In this document: positions 1 to 7,006 of the stretch, piece after piece
Position numbering within the stretch: position 1 is the stretch's first letter
How the letters are laid out: every line of letters starts with the position of its first letter
From: JAZKFT01 sp043760535
GTDB lineage: Bacteria > Bacteroidota > Bacteroidia > Chitinophagales > Chitinophagaceae
Assembly (NCBI GenBank): GCA_043760535.1
Contig: JAYUOV010000141.1
Coordinates: 1 to 14,185 of the forward strand
Length of the DNA stretch: 14,185 bases
Direction of reading: 5' to 3'
Position numbers and translations under genes: made by a program
The notes under the pieces: generated by a model
What the model saw: the letters and a program-made list of their open reading frames with translations, nothing else
Databases searched by the model: none
What the model was told of the DNA's origin: nothing

Positions 1-2
1 CT

Positions 3-1235
3 GCGGCAATTGCTTCGGTTTGTCCCACTTGCATCAAAGGAAACGTCTTGCAGCCGGCTGCTAAAACGTTGAAGAGCTTGGATGTATCGTCAAAAAACAT
101 TGATAATTTAACAGGTATTGGCGGTTTTACATGGTTGAAAGAATTGTCTTGTAACAAAAATCAATTGAAGAGCTTGCCGCCGCTGCCCGAATTTTTGGCC
201 ACGCTGAATTGCAGCGGAAATCAATTGAAAAGCTTACCAAAGCTGAACGAATATTTGAAGGAGTTGGATTGTGTTGACAATCAATTGACGAGCTTACCAG
301 AGTTGTCTGGATTATTAGTCACGTTGAATTGCAGCGGAAATAAATTGACGGGCTTACCAAGGCTGTTCGGATCGTTAACCACCTTGATTTGTAATTGGAA
401 TCAATTGAAGGAATTACCGCCGCTACCCGCATCTTTGATAATGTTGTATTGCAATAACAATAAATTGAAGAACTTACCGCCGCTACCCGCAACTTTAAAA
501 GGGTTGTCTTGTTTTAGAAATAATGATTTGTCTAGCTTACCGCAGCTGCCCGCATCGTTGACCACGTTGTTTATGGACTACTCTATTGGCTGCATTCCTA
601 ATCAAGTCGCAGGATTAACAATTACTGATCAATTTACTAAGGTCATGACCCGACCTCTTTGTGATACACCAAAAACAGGAAGAAACTTCAACGGCAGTTC
701 TGAATTTGTTTCTTTAAATACATCAATTGCAACAGGATTGAGCAACGGTAGAGCAGTAACAATTGAGTATTGGTTCAAAGGTACCAACCTGCAATCGGCT
801 GTTCGTTTGCAAGGTAGCTCAGGATATATTGTGGCAGGTTGGGGTGGAACACCCATGCATATCATTTCCACCGATGGCGGTTTAAACGGGGTAAATATAA
901 ACGCATTGAATGGTATAAATGTGCATGACAATCAATGGCATCATATAGCTATGACATGGGAAATAAATAAAACGGATGGCTTCAAATCTTATCTGGACGG
1001 GCTTCTTGTTGCCAAACGGACTTCCGGGATTAATAACCTACCCAATTTAATAGGGGTAACACCAGTTTTGGGCGCATATATCAATGGTAATGCTAGGTCT
1101 GAATTTACTAAAGGACAACTAGCCCGTGTACGCATTTGGAAAGCAGCCCGTACAGATGATGAAATTAAAGCCAATAGAGATAAAGATTTACCGGCCAATA
1201 CACCGAATATGTTGTACCAAGGAAATGGGAATTAA
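3..1235 (+). CDS. LRR plus LamG-like surface protein, 5' end outside window
   Basis: The reading frame is open to the left edge, so the TTG at 48 is probably internal and the true start lies upstream of the window. Counting residues from that TTG, about 30-190 are eight leucine-rich repeats of 20 residues with consensus LxxLxCxxNxLxxLPxLPxx, the spacing of the YopM/IpaH type of bacterial LRR, with a Cys in most predicted beta strands. Residues about 212-391 form a concanavalin A/LamG-like jellyroll (VTIEYWFKG, QWHHIAMTWE, ARVRIWKAAR). The protein stops just after this module and no T9SS sorting domain is visible. Both folds normally bind proteins or glycans, so an exported adhesin or binding protein is inferred; the signal peptide would be off-window. 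The next gene carries three more copies of the same LamG-like module. No catalytic motif was seen. Confidence 0.85.
   Translation, partial: AAIASVCPTCIKGNVLQPAAKTLKSLDVSSKNIDNLTGIGGFTWLKELSCNKNQLKSLPPLPEFLATLNCSGNQLKSLPKLNEYLKELDCVDNQLTSLPELSGLLVTLNCSGNKLTGLPRLFGSLTTLICNWNQLKELPPLPASLIMLYCNNNKLKNLPPLPATLKGLSCFRNNDLSSLPQLPASLTTLFMDYSIGCIPNQVAGLTITDQFTKVMTRPLCDTPKTGRNFNGSSEFVSLNTSIATGLSNGRAVTIEYWFKGTNLQSAVRLQGSSGYIVAGWGGTPMHIISTDGGLNGVNINALNGINVHDNQWHHIAMTWEINKTDGFKSYLDGLLVAKRTSGINNLPNLIGVTPVLGAYINGNARSEFTKGQLARVRIWKAARTDDEIKANRDKDLPANTPNMLYQGNGN
138..617 (+). repeat. 60-bp tandem repeats encoding 20-residue LRRs
   Basis: Eight consecutive units begin at 138, 198, 258, 318, 378, 438, 498 and 561. 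The seventh is 63 bp and the eighth is degenerate. DNA identity is visible as well as protein identity: AATCAATTGAAG recurs at the same phase in several units, and TTGAATTGCAGCGGAAAT appears in two. The repeats are similar enough to allow recombination that would change repeat number. Confidence 0.9.
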
Positions 1236-1377
1236 TGTGTATTAAAAAGCTAACCTGCATAATTTGAAAAGTAGCAAACGCATTCTTATTGTAAACACAA
1301 CTAATTCAGTTCTTACTTATACTCTTACAATAGGGTTTAATGCAGAATAGATAAACCTAAAAATAAAAATTATTAAA

Positions 1378-1388
1378 ATGAAAAAAAA
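1378..1388 (+). other. Start codon followed by A8 tract, apparent +1 frameshift
   Basis: ATG at 1378-1380 is followed by eight A at 1381-1388. The frame with seven A continues into the 1430 frame without a stop and builds a full signal peptide. With eight A the frame ends at a TGA at 1501-1503 after 41 codons. The upstream AAAAATTATTAAAATG (1365-1380) nearly matches the leader of the 5669 gene, supporting 1378 as the original start. Confidence 0.7.
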
Positions 1389-1429
1389 TATCAAAACAAA
1401 CTGCAAATACCTCTCTATTTGCTTCAATA

Positions 1430-3328
1430 ATGTTTTTATTAGGTGTAAATGCTTTTGTACAACATCCACCTCTAAATGCAAGAACATTCAATGGAACTTC
1501 TGATTATTACAACTTGCCGTTATCCGTTGCTACCGGCTTTAACGGAAGCAAAGCAATAACGATTGAATACTGGTTTCAAGGTACAAGCCTGCAAAATGCG
1601 ATTAGTTTAAGAAGCGATCAACCGGGTAGCGGAAACCAACCTAGTTTTCTTATCGTTTCAGGTTTTACGCCTGCCAATCCTATGCATATTCTTTCAAACG
1701 AAATGGTGGCAAATCCTAGTGTTAACGCCTTTACATATTATGGCCTTAAAATTAATACTCCTACCAGTAATATTTACGACGGTAATTCGCATCATATAGC
1801 CATGACCTGGGAACAAGGCAAACCCAACGGCTTCAAATCGTATGTTGATGGTGTTGTAGTAGATCAGAGAGCTTCAGCTAACGTACCGCTGCCGGATTTG
1901 AGAGCTTTTGTTCCTACTGTAGGGGCTGCAAATGTTAATGGAAAGTTGCAAGATTTTACCAGAGGCCAAATTGGCAGAATTCGCATTTGGAAAATTGCCC
2001 GAACAGAAACAGAAATCAACGAAAGCAGGAATCAGGATGAAGATTATCCGGCAAGTGCGAACCTTTTATATCAGAATAGTTCAATTCTTTCTCCATCAAA
2101 TTTCAACTTAGTAAATCCTCCGGCTATACCAGCCACCCCAATGACATTTAATGGAACTACAAATGTTGTTAATTTACCTCGAACAGTCTCCCTGGGCGTA
2201 AGCGGAAAAAATGCAATTACTATCGAATACTGGTTTCGTGGCAAAAATCTTCAGTCGGCTGTTCGTATTCAAAACGGCAATGATTTTATTATAGCCGGAT
2301 ATGGCAATAATAACCTTAAGCCGACACATGTCATTTCAAGCGATGGCGGATTTTTAAGCGGTGTTAAAATCAATAATGATCAAACCCATGTAATAGACGA
2401 CAATTGGCATCATATAGCAATGGTATGGGAACAAAACAAACCAGATGGTTTTAGATCGTTTGTGGATGGAAAATTAGTAGAACAAAGAGCCTCTGCCAAT
2501 GTTGCTTTGCCTAATCTGATAAATGTTGTCCCTACCGTTGGGGCCTACGATAATAACGGGGTTAAGGTTGAATTTGCCGACGGCCAAATTGGCCGGGTTC
2601 GCATCTGGAATGTTGCCCAACCTTTAGCAGCAATCAAAGCAAGTATGAGTCAGTTTACTGATTATCCGTCGAGTCCAACTTTGGTATACCAAGGGATAAA
2701 TTCTGGAACAGTTTCAATTACATCTCAACCTGCAGTAGCACAGCCGCCCGTTTCTGTTACACCTGTTAGATTTATGACACTTTCACCTACCCCAATTACC
2801 TTGGATTTACCTGTGAAAGTCTCCGATGATATTAGTGAAGGCAATGCCGTAACAATCGAATATTGGTTTAAGGGCAAAAATATCCAGTCAACAGTTCGGA
2901 TACAAAATGGTAGTGAATTTATTGTTGCGGGTTGGGGAGACACAAAAGATCCAGTGCATATTATTTCTACAGATGGAAGTATAGCTGGTGGCGTTAAAAT
3001 CAACAACAGCACCAAAGGAGTTGATGTGAATGATGCAAAGTGGCATCATGTAGCTATGACCTGGCAAGCAAACGACAAATTCAAATCTTATGTGGATGGT
3101 GCTTTGGTATCGGAGCGGAATGCTGCCAATGTTAAGTTACCCAAATTATCAGGTGTTGTTCCTGTGGTAGGTGCGTATTTAAATAATGGGGTAAAAGGCG
3201 AGTTTACCGATGGGGATGTTGGAAGGATACGTATATGGAAAGTTGCACGTACGGAAGCACAAATCAAAGAAAGTAAAGACAGGGTAGCAAATTATCCAAC
3301 AGATCCGAATTTGCTTTACCAACAGTAA
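1430..3328 (+). CDS. Triple LamG-like domain protein (start frameshifted)
   Basis: This 632-residue frame holds three tandem LamG/concanavalin A-like jellyroll modules at residues about 18-216, 238-421 and 446-632. Each carries the signatures [AV]ITIEYWF, HHIAMTWE-like and RIRIWK[IV]AR-like, joined by short Pro/Ser/Thr-rich linkers. The ATG at 1430 would give a truncated signal peptide. A better start is the ATG at 1378, which follows the same AAAAATTATTAAAA leader as the gene at 5669. From there, removing one A of an A8 tract gives MKKISKQTANTSLFAS joined in frame to MFLLGVNAFVQ, a complete Sec signal peptide, for a product of about 649 residues. As written, the 1378 frame ends at 1503. The gene is therefore frameshifted, phase-variable or carries a base error. 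A secreted ligand-binding role is inferred from the fold; no enzymatic residues were recognised. Confidence 0.85.
   Translation: MFLLGVNAFVQHPPLNARTFNGTSDYYNLPLSVATGFNGSKAITIEYWFQGTSLQNAISLRSDQPGSGNQPSFLIVSGFTPANPMHILSNEMVANPSVNAFTYYGLKINTPTSNIYDGNSHHIAMTWEQGKPNGFKSYVDGVVVDQRASANVPLPDLRAFVPTVGAANVNGKLQDFTRGQIGRIRIWKIARTETEINESRNQDEDYPASANLLYQNSSILSPSNFNLVNPPAIPATPMTFNGTTNVVNLPRTVSLGVSGKNAITIEYWFRGKNLQSAVRIQNGNDFIIAGYGNNNLKPTHVISSDGGFLSGVKINNDQTHVIDDNWHHIAMVWEQNKPDGFRSFVDGKLVEQRASANVALPNLINVVPTVGAYDNNGVKVEFADGQIGRVRIWNVAQPLAAIKASMSQFTDYPSSPTLVYQGINSGTVSITSQPAVAQPPVSVTPVRFMTLSPTPITLDLPVKVSDDISEGNAVTIEYWFKGKNIQSTVRIQNGSEFIVAGWGDTKDPVHIISTDGSIAGGVKINNSTKGVDVNDAKWHHVAMTWQANDKFKSYVDGALVSERNAANVKLPKLSGVVPVVGAYLNNGVKGEFTDGDVGRIRIWKVARTEAQIKESKDRVANYPTDPNLLYQQ
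1481..3325 (+). repeat. Three tandem LamG-like module coding repeats
   Basis: Modules at about 1481-2077, 2141-2692 and 2765-3325 share protein motifs at matching positions: EYWF+G, a hydrophobic V/IxxH[IV][IL]S segment, HH[IV]AM, [FS][KR]S[YF][VL]DG, and GR[IV]RIW. Module 1 has an insertion of around 20 residues near its start, relative to modules 2 and 3. A fourth copy is at 681-1220 in the preceding gene and most resembles modules 2 and 3 (LQSAVR). Confidence 0.8.
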
Positions 3329-3423
3329 ATATTTAATTGAGTAGTATATAAACCCTCATCAGGATGAATAATTTGGTATTAATACTAAAATGTTCCCAGT
3401 TTTTTAAAATTAAAATCTATACA

Positions 3424-4137
3424 ATGAAAAAGGGATTGATGTATCCAATGCTAATGCTTGCCTTGTTTATTTTTTCGCAAGCATGTAAAAATGAAAATAG
3501 CCAAAAAGAAAACACACCAGCTACAAAGGTGCTGGAAGACACCCTTAAAGATGGTGCTGCATTAGCCTTGGTACAAGTATTGGTTGAAAAAGAGCTGACA
3601 ATACCTGTATCGTTAAAATCTACCTTTTTTAAGGCGGATAGTAATACCGCATTTGTGTCTGCTACCATACTAAAGAAAGATGGCAGTAAAATGGATTTTA
3701 AGGGAACGCCATTTGATGAACAAGCTAATATTGGCGGTTCGTTTAGTGACGGCGTATTTGGGTTATTAAAAAAAGAAAACGGAACCTGGAAAGTAAAAGG
3801 TATTTCAGTGGGGGCAACAGATATTCCCTTTGTTTGCTGGCCGTCCGTGTACAATGTATCAAAATCAATTTTTCCGGAAGGATTGGGCGCAAGTGATTGT
3901 GGCGATAACCCACCATTTATTTTTCTCTCCAATACCGGGCACCTTTCGCTTAACGGTGGCATTAATATAACATCTGAAGAATTAAAAGAACAACTTATTG
4001 AATTGCTTGTAACCAAAGACAGTATACCGAATGATATAACTCCAGAGTTTGGTGATGAAATTATAGGTGGCAGCCGTTCGGAAATAATAACTATTACACA
4101 GGAAGCCATTGACGAAGCAAAAAAAAGGAAAAAATAA
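3424..4137 (+). CDS. Predicted lipoprotein of unknown function
   Basis: The start at 3424 is preferred over the in-frame ATG at 3364 because it begins a standard leader: MKKGL, a hydrophobic run, then SQAC with the lipid-acceptor Cys at residue 21 of 237. The upstream 20 codons are AT-rich and lack leader features. After a charged Asn/Lys/Thr linker, residues about 60-135 look like alternating beta strands ending in GLLKKENGTWKVKGISVG, a pattern common in small NTF2-like or beta-sandwich periplasmic proteins. Two further Cys (138 and 159) could form a disulfide. The C-terminal 50 residues are acidic then basic (EAKKRKK). I do not recognise the family. It sits 95 bp after the triple-LamG gene in the same direction and no terminator is visible between them. 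Confidence 0.8.
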   Translation: MKKGLMYPMLMLALFIFSQACKNENSQKENTPATKVLEDTLKDGAALALVQVLVEKELTIPVSLKSTFFKADSNTAFVSATILKKDGSKMDFKGTPFDEQANIGGSFSDGVFGLLKKENGTWKVKGISVGATDIPFVCWPSVYNVSKSIFPEGLGASDCGDNPPFIFLSNTGHLSLNGGINITSEELKEQLIELLVTKDSIPNDITPEFGDEIIGGSRSEIITITQEAIDEAKKRKK

Positions 4138-4292
4138 CTTTTGTCAATTTACGCCGAGACTTCCTTGTTCGTTTCACCATACGCACCATCCGACCCATTA
4201 TTGATACATCTCGTCCCTTATATTCTACTCCTTTCCTTGGCTTGTATATTTTTAATCAATCGTTGAATCTCAAATCAATATAAAAAACTTTC

Positions 4293-4916
4293 ATGAAAAA
4301 GATTACCTGCTCAACACTTTTATTGACGTCGTTACTGTCTCTAAAACTTAATGCCCAATTTACTAACAAGCTCGAAAGTGTTTGTGCAACAAATACAGTA
4401 ATTGAAGGTAACGGAACCATAACATTCCCTGTTTCAGATTTTGCTATCTGTGCTTTTACAACTCAGGTATTTGTAAAAAGTAAGTGGGTGGATGTTAAGG
4501 TAAATGATAAAACACCACAAAACGGTAAGTATTCATTTAAGTACACCTCTCCTGTGGATCTTACGTTTGCCTTTCCGCTTAAAGTAAGAACAGTTACAAA
4601 TCGCCAAACTATTTCGGAAATTACTGTCGAAAATGCCAGTGTGTGTATTGATTTAACCAGAAATGCATGGTATTTAAAAGAAAGCGATGCCACTTCAAAT
4701 TTTATGAAACTTACTTTTCAGGCAGGAGGTACAGTTCTATATGAGGGAAGTAGTTCAAATGACTCGGGTAAGTTCACATGGTCTGGCAGGTCTAATAATT
4801 TTACCATCGAAGGGTTATATCAAAACAAGGCACTAAAAATTACTGGTGATATTGGTACTGGTGTTTGTACTTACGTAATAGATGGTAAAGCCGGAAAGTG
4901 GAAAATTTCAAAATGA
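4293..4916 (+). CDS. Secreted protein of unknown function, intact paralogue
   Basis: The 207-residue product starts with a Sec signal peptide (MKKITCSTLLLTSLLSLKLN, cleavage likely after AQ at residues 21-22). The mature part has two halves. Residues about 30-122 are a beta-rich segment with paired Cys (31, 53, 118). From about 126 a second segment begins WYLKES and ends in DGKAGKWKISK, with strand-like FTIEG and LKITGD motifs, reminiscent of lipocalin-like small beta barrels. This is a guess from pattern only. Residues 50-142 recur in a decayed copy at 7018-7296, which shows the first half plus the WYLK junction has been duplicated. The gene is preceded by a 155-bp pyrimidine-rich spacer and followed 89 bp later by another small exported protein on the same strand. 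Confidence 0.8.
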   Translation: MKKITCSTLLLTSLLSLKLNAQFTNKLESVCATNTVIEGNGTITFPVSDFAICAFTTQVFVKSKWVDVKVNDKTPQNGKYSFKYTSPVDLTFAFPLKVRTVTNRQTISEITVENASVCIDLTRNAWYLKESDATSNFMKLTFQAGGTVLYEGSSSNDSGKFTWSGRSNNFTIEGLYQNKALKITGDIGTGVCTYVIDGKAGKWKISK

Positions 4917-5005
4917 GCAGCTTCTAAAAGTATCCTCAGCCTAAATACGAATGCTAACAATTAATCAAAACAAAAAAATCCCAACCTTTTAAACAAACTT
5001 TTTAA

Positions 5006-5587
5006 ATGAAAAAATCAACGTTCATCTGCCTTGTTCTTACTTCACTTTTTGCTTGTAATGAAGCACCTAAAAACACCGCACAAGCACCGGCAACAACTAC
5101 AGCAGAACCTACCCAAAAAGGAGGCGCATTAGATGCTGCTGATATGGCTGCTATCACAGATGTTATACACAATTTTTACAAAGAGTATGATGCCTTTCAA
5201 AATGATGAAAAAAGAACCGTTAATTACTTAGACGCCAGCGGTAAAGTCGCAAAATTGGACATGCCCAAATTGGCTATTTATCATGCCGAAATGATGAAAA
5301 GCGGCTTTATCAGCAAAGCCTACATTGACAACGATATGGCGTATTTGAAAGGGAATGAAGCCGATTGGGCAAAAAACAAAGAAAACGGTAGTGACGGCCC
5401 ACTAACAGGTTTTGATGCTGATAGGGTTTTCTGTGGACAAGATTGGGACATGAAAGCCTACACAACGGGTGTAATTAAGGCAGAAGGATTTGGTACAAAC
5501 CAGGCAAAAGCTACAGTTGAATCAAGCAAAATAGAATTGGTTAAAGAAAACGGTAAATGGCTTATTTCTAAAATTAGTTGTGAATAA
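5006..5587 (+). CDS. Lipoprotein, possible NTF2-like/DUF3828-like domain
   Basis: The 193-residue product begins MKKSTFICLVLTSLFAC, a clear lipobox with acylated Cys at 17, followed by NEAPKN and an Ala/Thr/Pro-rich tether to about residue 40. The globular part starts with a helix (AAITDVIHNFYKEYDAF), continues with an acidic loop DNDMAYLKG and GFDADRVFCGQDWDM, and ends in strands TVESSKIELVKENGKWLIS and KISC. The order of helix, aspartate-rich middle, and closing 'NGKWLI' strand fits NTF2-fold proteins such as DUF3828, but I cannot confirm this. Cys143 and Cys192 may pair. The leader is almost identical to that of the gene at 5669, although the bodies differ. A/T-rich TTTTTAA precedes the ATG, as usual for this phylum. 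Confidence 0.82.
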   Translation: MKKSTFICLVLTSLFACNEAPKNTAQAPATTTAEPTQKGGALDAADMAAITDVIHNFYKEYDAFQNDEKRTVNYLDASGKVAKLDMPKLAIYHAEMMKSGFISKAYIDNDMAYLKGNEADWAKNKENGSDGPLTGFDADRVFCGQDWDMKAYTTGVIKAEGFGTNQAKATVESSKIELVKENGKWLISKISCE

Positions 5588-5668
5588 AAATACCCTTCAG
5601 TATTAAATTAAAGTAGTCAATTTAATTCATGCCAAAAACCTCAAAAAAGCTTTTAAAAATTATTAAAA

Positions 5669-6118
5669 ATGAAAAAAGTAACACTCATCTGCCTTGTGCT
5701 CACGTCTTTTTTTGCTTGTAAAGAAGCACCCAAAAATACAAGCACCACTACACCAACAGATAAAGCGGCTGAAGTACCAACCGAAAAAGTAGCCTCAGAA
5801 AGTGAACAAGCTGTATTGGGTTCCATTCAGGTAGTTGCAGGGGGCTGCCTGAAAGGCAACGAAATAAACGCAGAAGGAAAAATAATATTGGAAAACGGTA
5901 AGCCGCCAGTTGGCTATGAGATTCATTATTTTAGTTCTTCAGAGGCTAAGCCTGTCATCGTGGCAAAAGGCCTGGTTTTTAATGCCGATGGTAGTTTTAC
6001 GTTCAAAGGCATATTGCCCGATGGATTACCACTAAACTTAATGGAAACCGGAGGCGATATTAAAATAGTATGGGCCGATGGAAGAGCTTCAATATATAGT
6101 GGTAATTGCGAGGGTTAG
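5669..6118 (+). CDS. Small lipoprotein of unknown function
   Basis: The 149-residue product starts MKKVTLICLVLTSFFAC (acylated Cys at 17) then KEAPKNT and a Thr/Pro/Glu tether to about residue 47. The leader and the first post-Cys residues match the gene at 5006 at both protein and DNA level. The C-terminal 100 residues are distinct: GSIQVVAGGCLKG, VGYEIHYFSSSE, FNADGSFTFKG, and GGDIKIVWADGRASIYSGNC, a beta-rich fold with Cys60 and Cys147 placed to form a disulfide near the termini. The stretch KGLVFNADGSFTFKGI resembles a carboxypeptidase-regulatory-like or CNA-B beta hairpin, a weak resemblance only. Lys-Glu directly after the Cys loosely recalls Bacteroidota lipoprotein surface-export signals, so surface exposure is possible but unproven. 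Confidence 0.8.
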   Translation: MKKVTLICLVLTSFFACKEAPKNTSTTTPTDKAAEVPTEKVASESEQAVLGSIQVVAGGCLKGNEINAEGKIILENGKPPVGYEIHYFSSSEAKPVIVAKGLVFNADGSFTFKGILPDGLPLNLMETGGDIKIVWADGRASIYSGNCEG

Positions 6119-6269
6119 TAAGGAACTGAACAATAATGCTTCAACTTTACATGGTATACCTGAGGATATAATTAACGGTGCATACCTCATCAGTCCGAAA
6201 CTTAGTGCGGCAAGTATTTTTCTTACCTGGAAGCGAATTGAAGCTTTTATTCAAAAAAATTTAAAATAA
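6078..6269 (+). CDS. Doubtful 63-residue ORF or gene remnant
   Basis: The frame begins at an ATG inside the 3' end of the 5669 gene and runs through the otherwise empty 150-bp spacer. Its TAA overlaps the ATG of the next gene (TAATG at 6267-6271), a layout typical of translational coupling. The post-overlap peptide has balanced composition (HGIPEDIINGAYLIS, FLTWKRIEAFIQKNLK) and does not look like random AT-rich spacer. There is no signal peptide and no A-rich start context, and I do not recognise it. It could be the tail of a decayed gene whose start was lost, or chance. Confidence 0.25.
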   Translation: MEELQYIVVIARVSKELNNNASTLHGIPEDIINGAYLISPKLSAASIFLTWKRIEAFIQKNLK

Positions 6270-7006
6270 TGAAAATTGTGATGACTAAAATAGTTGCCAT
6301 TGCTTGTGTACTTTTATCCAGTTGCGTTGTATTTGCTCAAAAACCGGAGCGAATAGACTTTGCCAAAGCAGGCTCCAATTCCCTCGTTTGGGAACAAAAA
6401 GTAAAAGCAAATGGATCAAAGGACTTTGTTTTCTCTGCTAAAAAAGGGCAGTTGCTTCTCTTGAATTTTATTGACGATACGCAAGAAGGTACTGTAGATT
6501 TAGGCAAGGCCACCATAATAGAACCCGGTAGCGAAGGGAGCTATGAAACTACGATAGAAGTTACAAAAGACTATATTTTTACAGTAACCAACAACACAAA
6601 TAAAGCTACAAGTTTCCGTATTTCAATTAGTCTCGAAAATCCCAAAAAAGCCGTTTCTCCCCCAAAGCCTAGTACACAAATAGTAACCAACGCTAAAGAA
6701 ACAGTCCGTTTTGCCAGAGGTGAGAGTTCCGCTGCTTTAACCCGCACAATTGCCCCAAAAAGTGCTATAGATTTTAATATCAATGCTATGAAAGGTCAAA
6801 AAATTGATTTTACAATCGGCTACGACTTTAAAGACAGCGATGTGAAGGGCTTTTTAACAGAACCGGGAATGCAGGATATTACATTGACAGCAGCCCCAAA
6901 AGCACCCTATGTATTTACGGTTAAAAAAGCAGGCAATCACCGTCTTACAGTTAATAATACTACAGCTAAAAAAATAACCGTAACACTTTATATAGGTATT
7001 GAATAG
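6269..7006 (+). CDS. Secreted protein with two similar beta-rich domains
   Basis: The 245-residue product starts MKIVMTKIVAIACVLLSSC; cleavage after VFAQ at residue 24 is most likely, though LLSSC at 15-19 could act as a lipobox. An in-frame ATG at 6281 is an equally good start and keeps the leader. Two related halves follow, at about 28-122 and 145-245. Each opens with [VI]xFA+G, continues with a F/I-strand plus KGQ (SAKKGQLLLLNF, NAMKGQKIDFTI), and closes with a 'YxFTVxxxxN' strand (DYIFTVTNNTN, PYVFTVKKAGN). This arrangement resembles PPC-like (bacterial pre-peptidase C-terminal) beta sandwiches, which often bind ligands at the cell surface. A Pro-rich linker (SPPKPS) joins the halves. No catalytic motif was seen. 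The decayed paralogue of the 4293 gene begins directly after its stop. Confidence 0.8.
   Translation: MKIVMTKIVAIACVLLSSCVVFAQKPERIDFAKAGSNSLVWEQKVKANGSKDFVFSAKKGQLLLLNFIDDTQEGTVDLGKATIIEPGSEGSYETTIEVTKDYIFTVTNNTNKATSFRISISLENPKKAVSPPKPSTQIVTNAKETVRFARGESSAALTRTIAPKSAIDFNINAMKGQKIDFTIGYDFKDSDVKGFLTEPGMQDITLTAAPKAPYVFTVKKAGNHRLTVNNTTAKKITVTLYIGIE

Noticed and set aside
138..617. Evenly spaced 60-bp repeats as a CRISPR-like array
   Set aside because: The repeats are contiguous, in frame and code for leucine-rich repeats; there are no unique spacers between conserved direct repeats.
3417..4109. Long minus-strand open frame opposite the 3424 lipoprotein gene
   Set aside because: The sense frame has a lipoprotein leader and coherent composition. 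The antisense frame is Ser/Pro/Ile-rich, has no start context and mirrors the sense codons, so it is a shadow.
4138..4292. Pyrimidine-rich spacer before the 4293 gene as a possible small RNA or gene remnant
   Set aside because: Composition differs from nearby A-rich spacers, but I found no open frame, hairpin, or match to other parts of the window.
5605..5630. AT-rich inverted repeat AATTAAA...TTTAATT after the 5006 gene
   Set aside because: The stem is only seven A-T pairs with no T-tract after it, as expected by chance in such AT-rich spacers; not a terminator.
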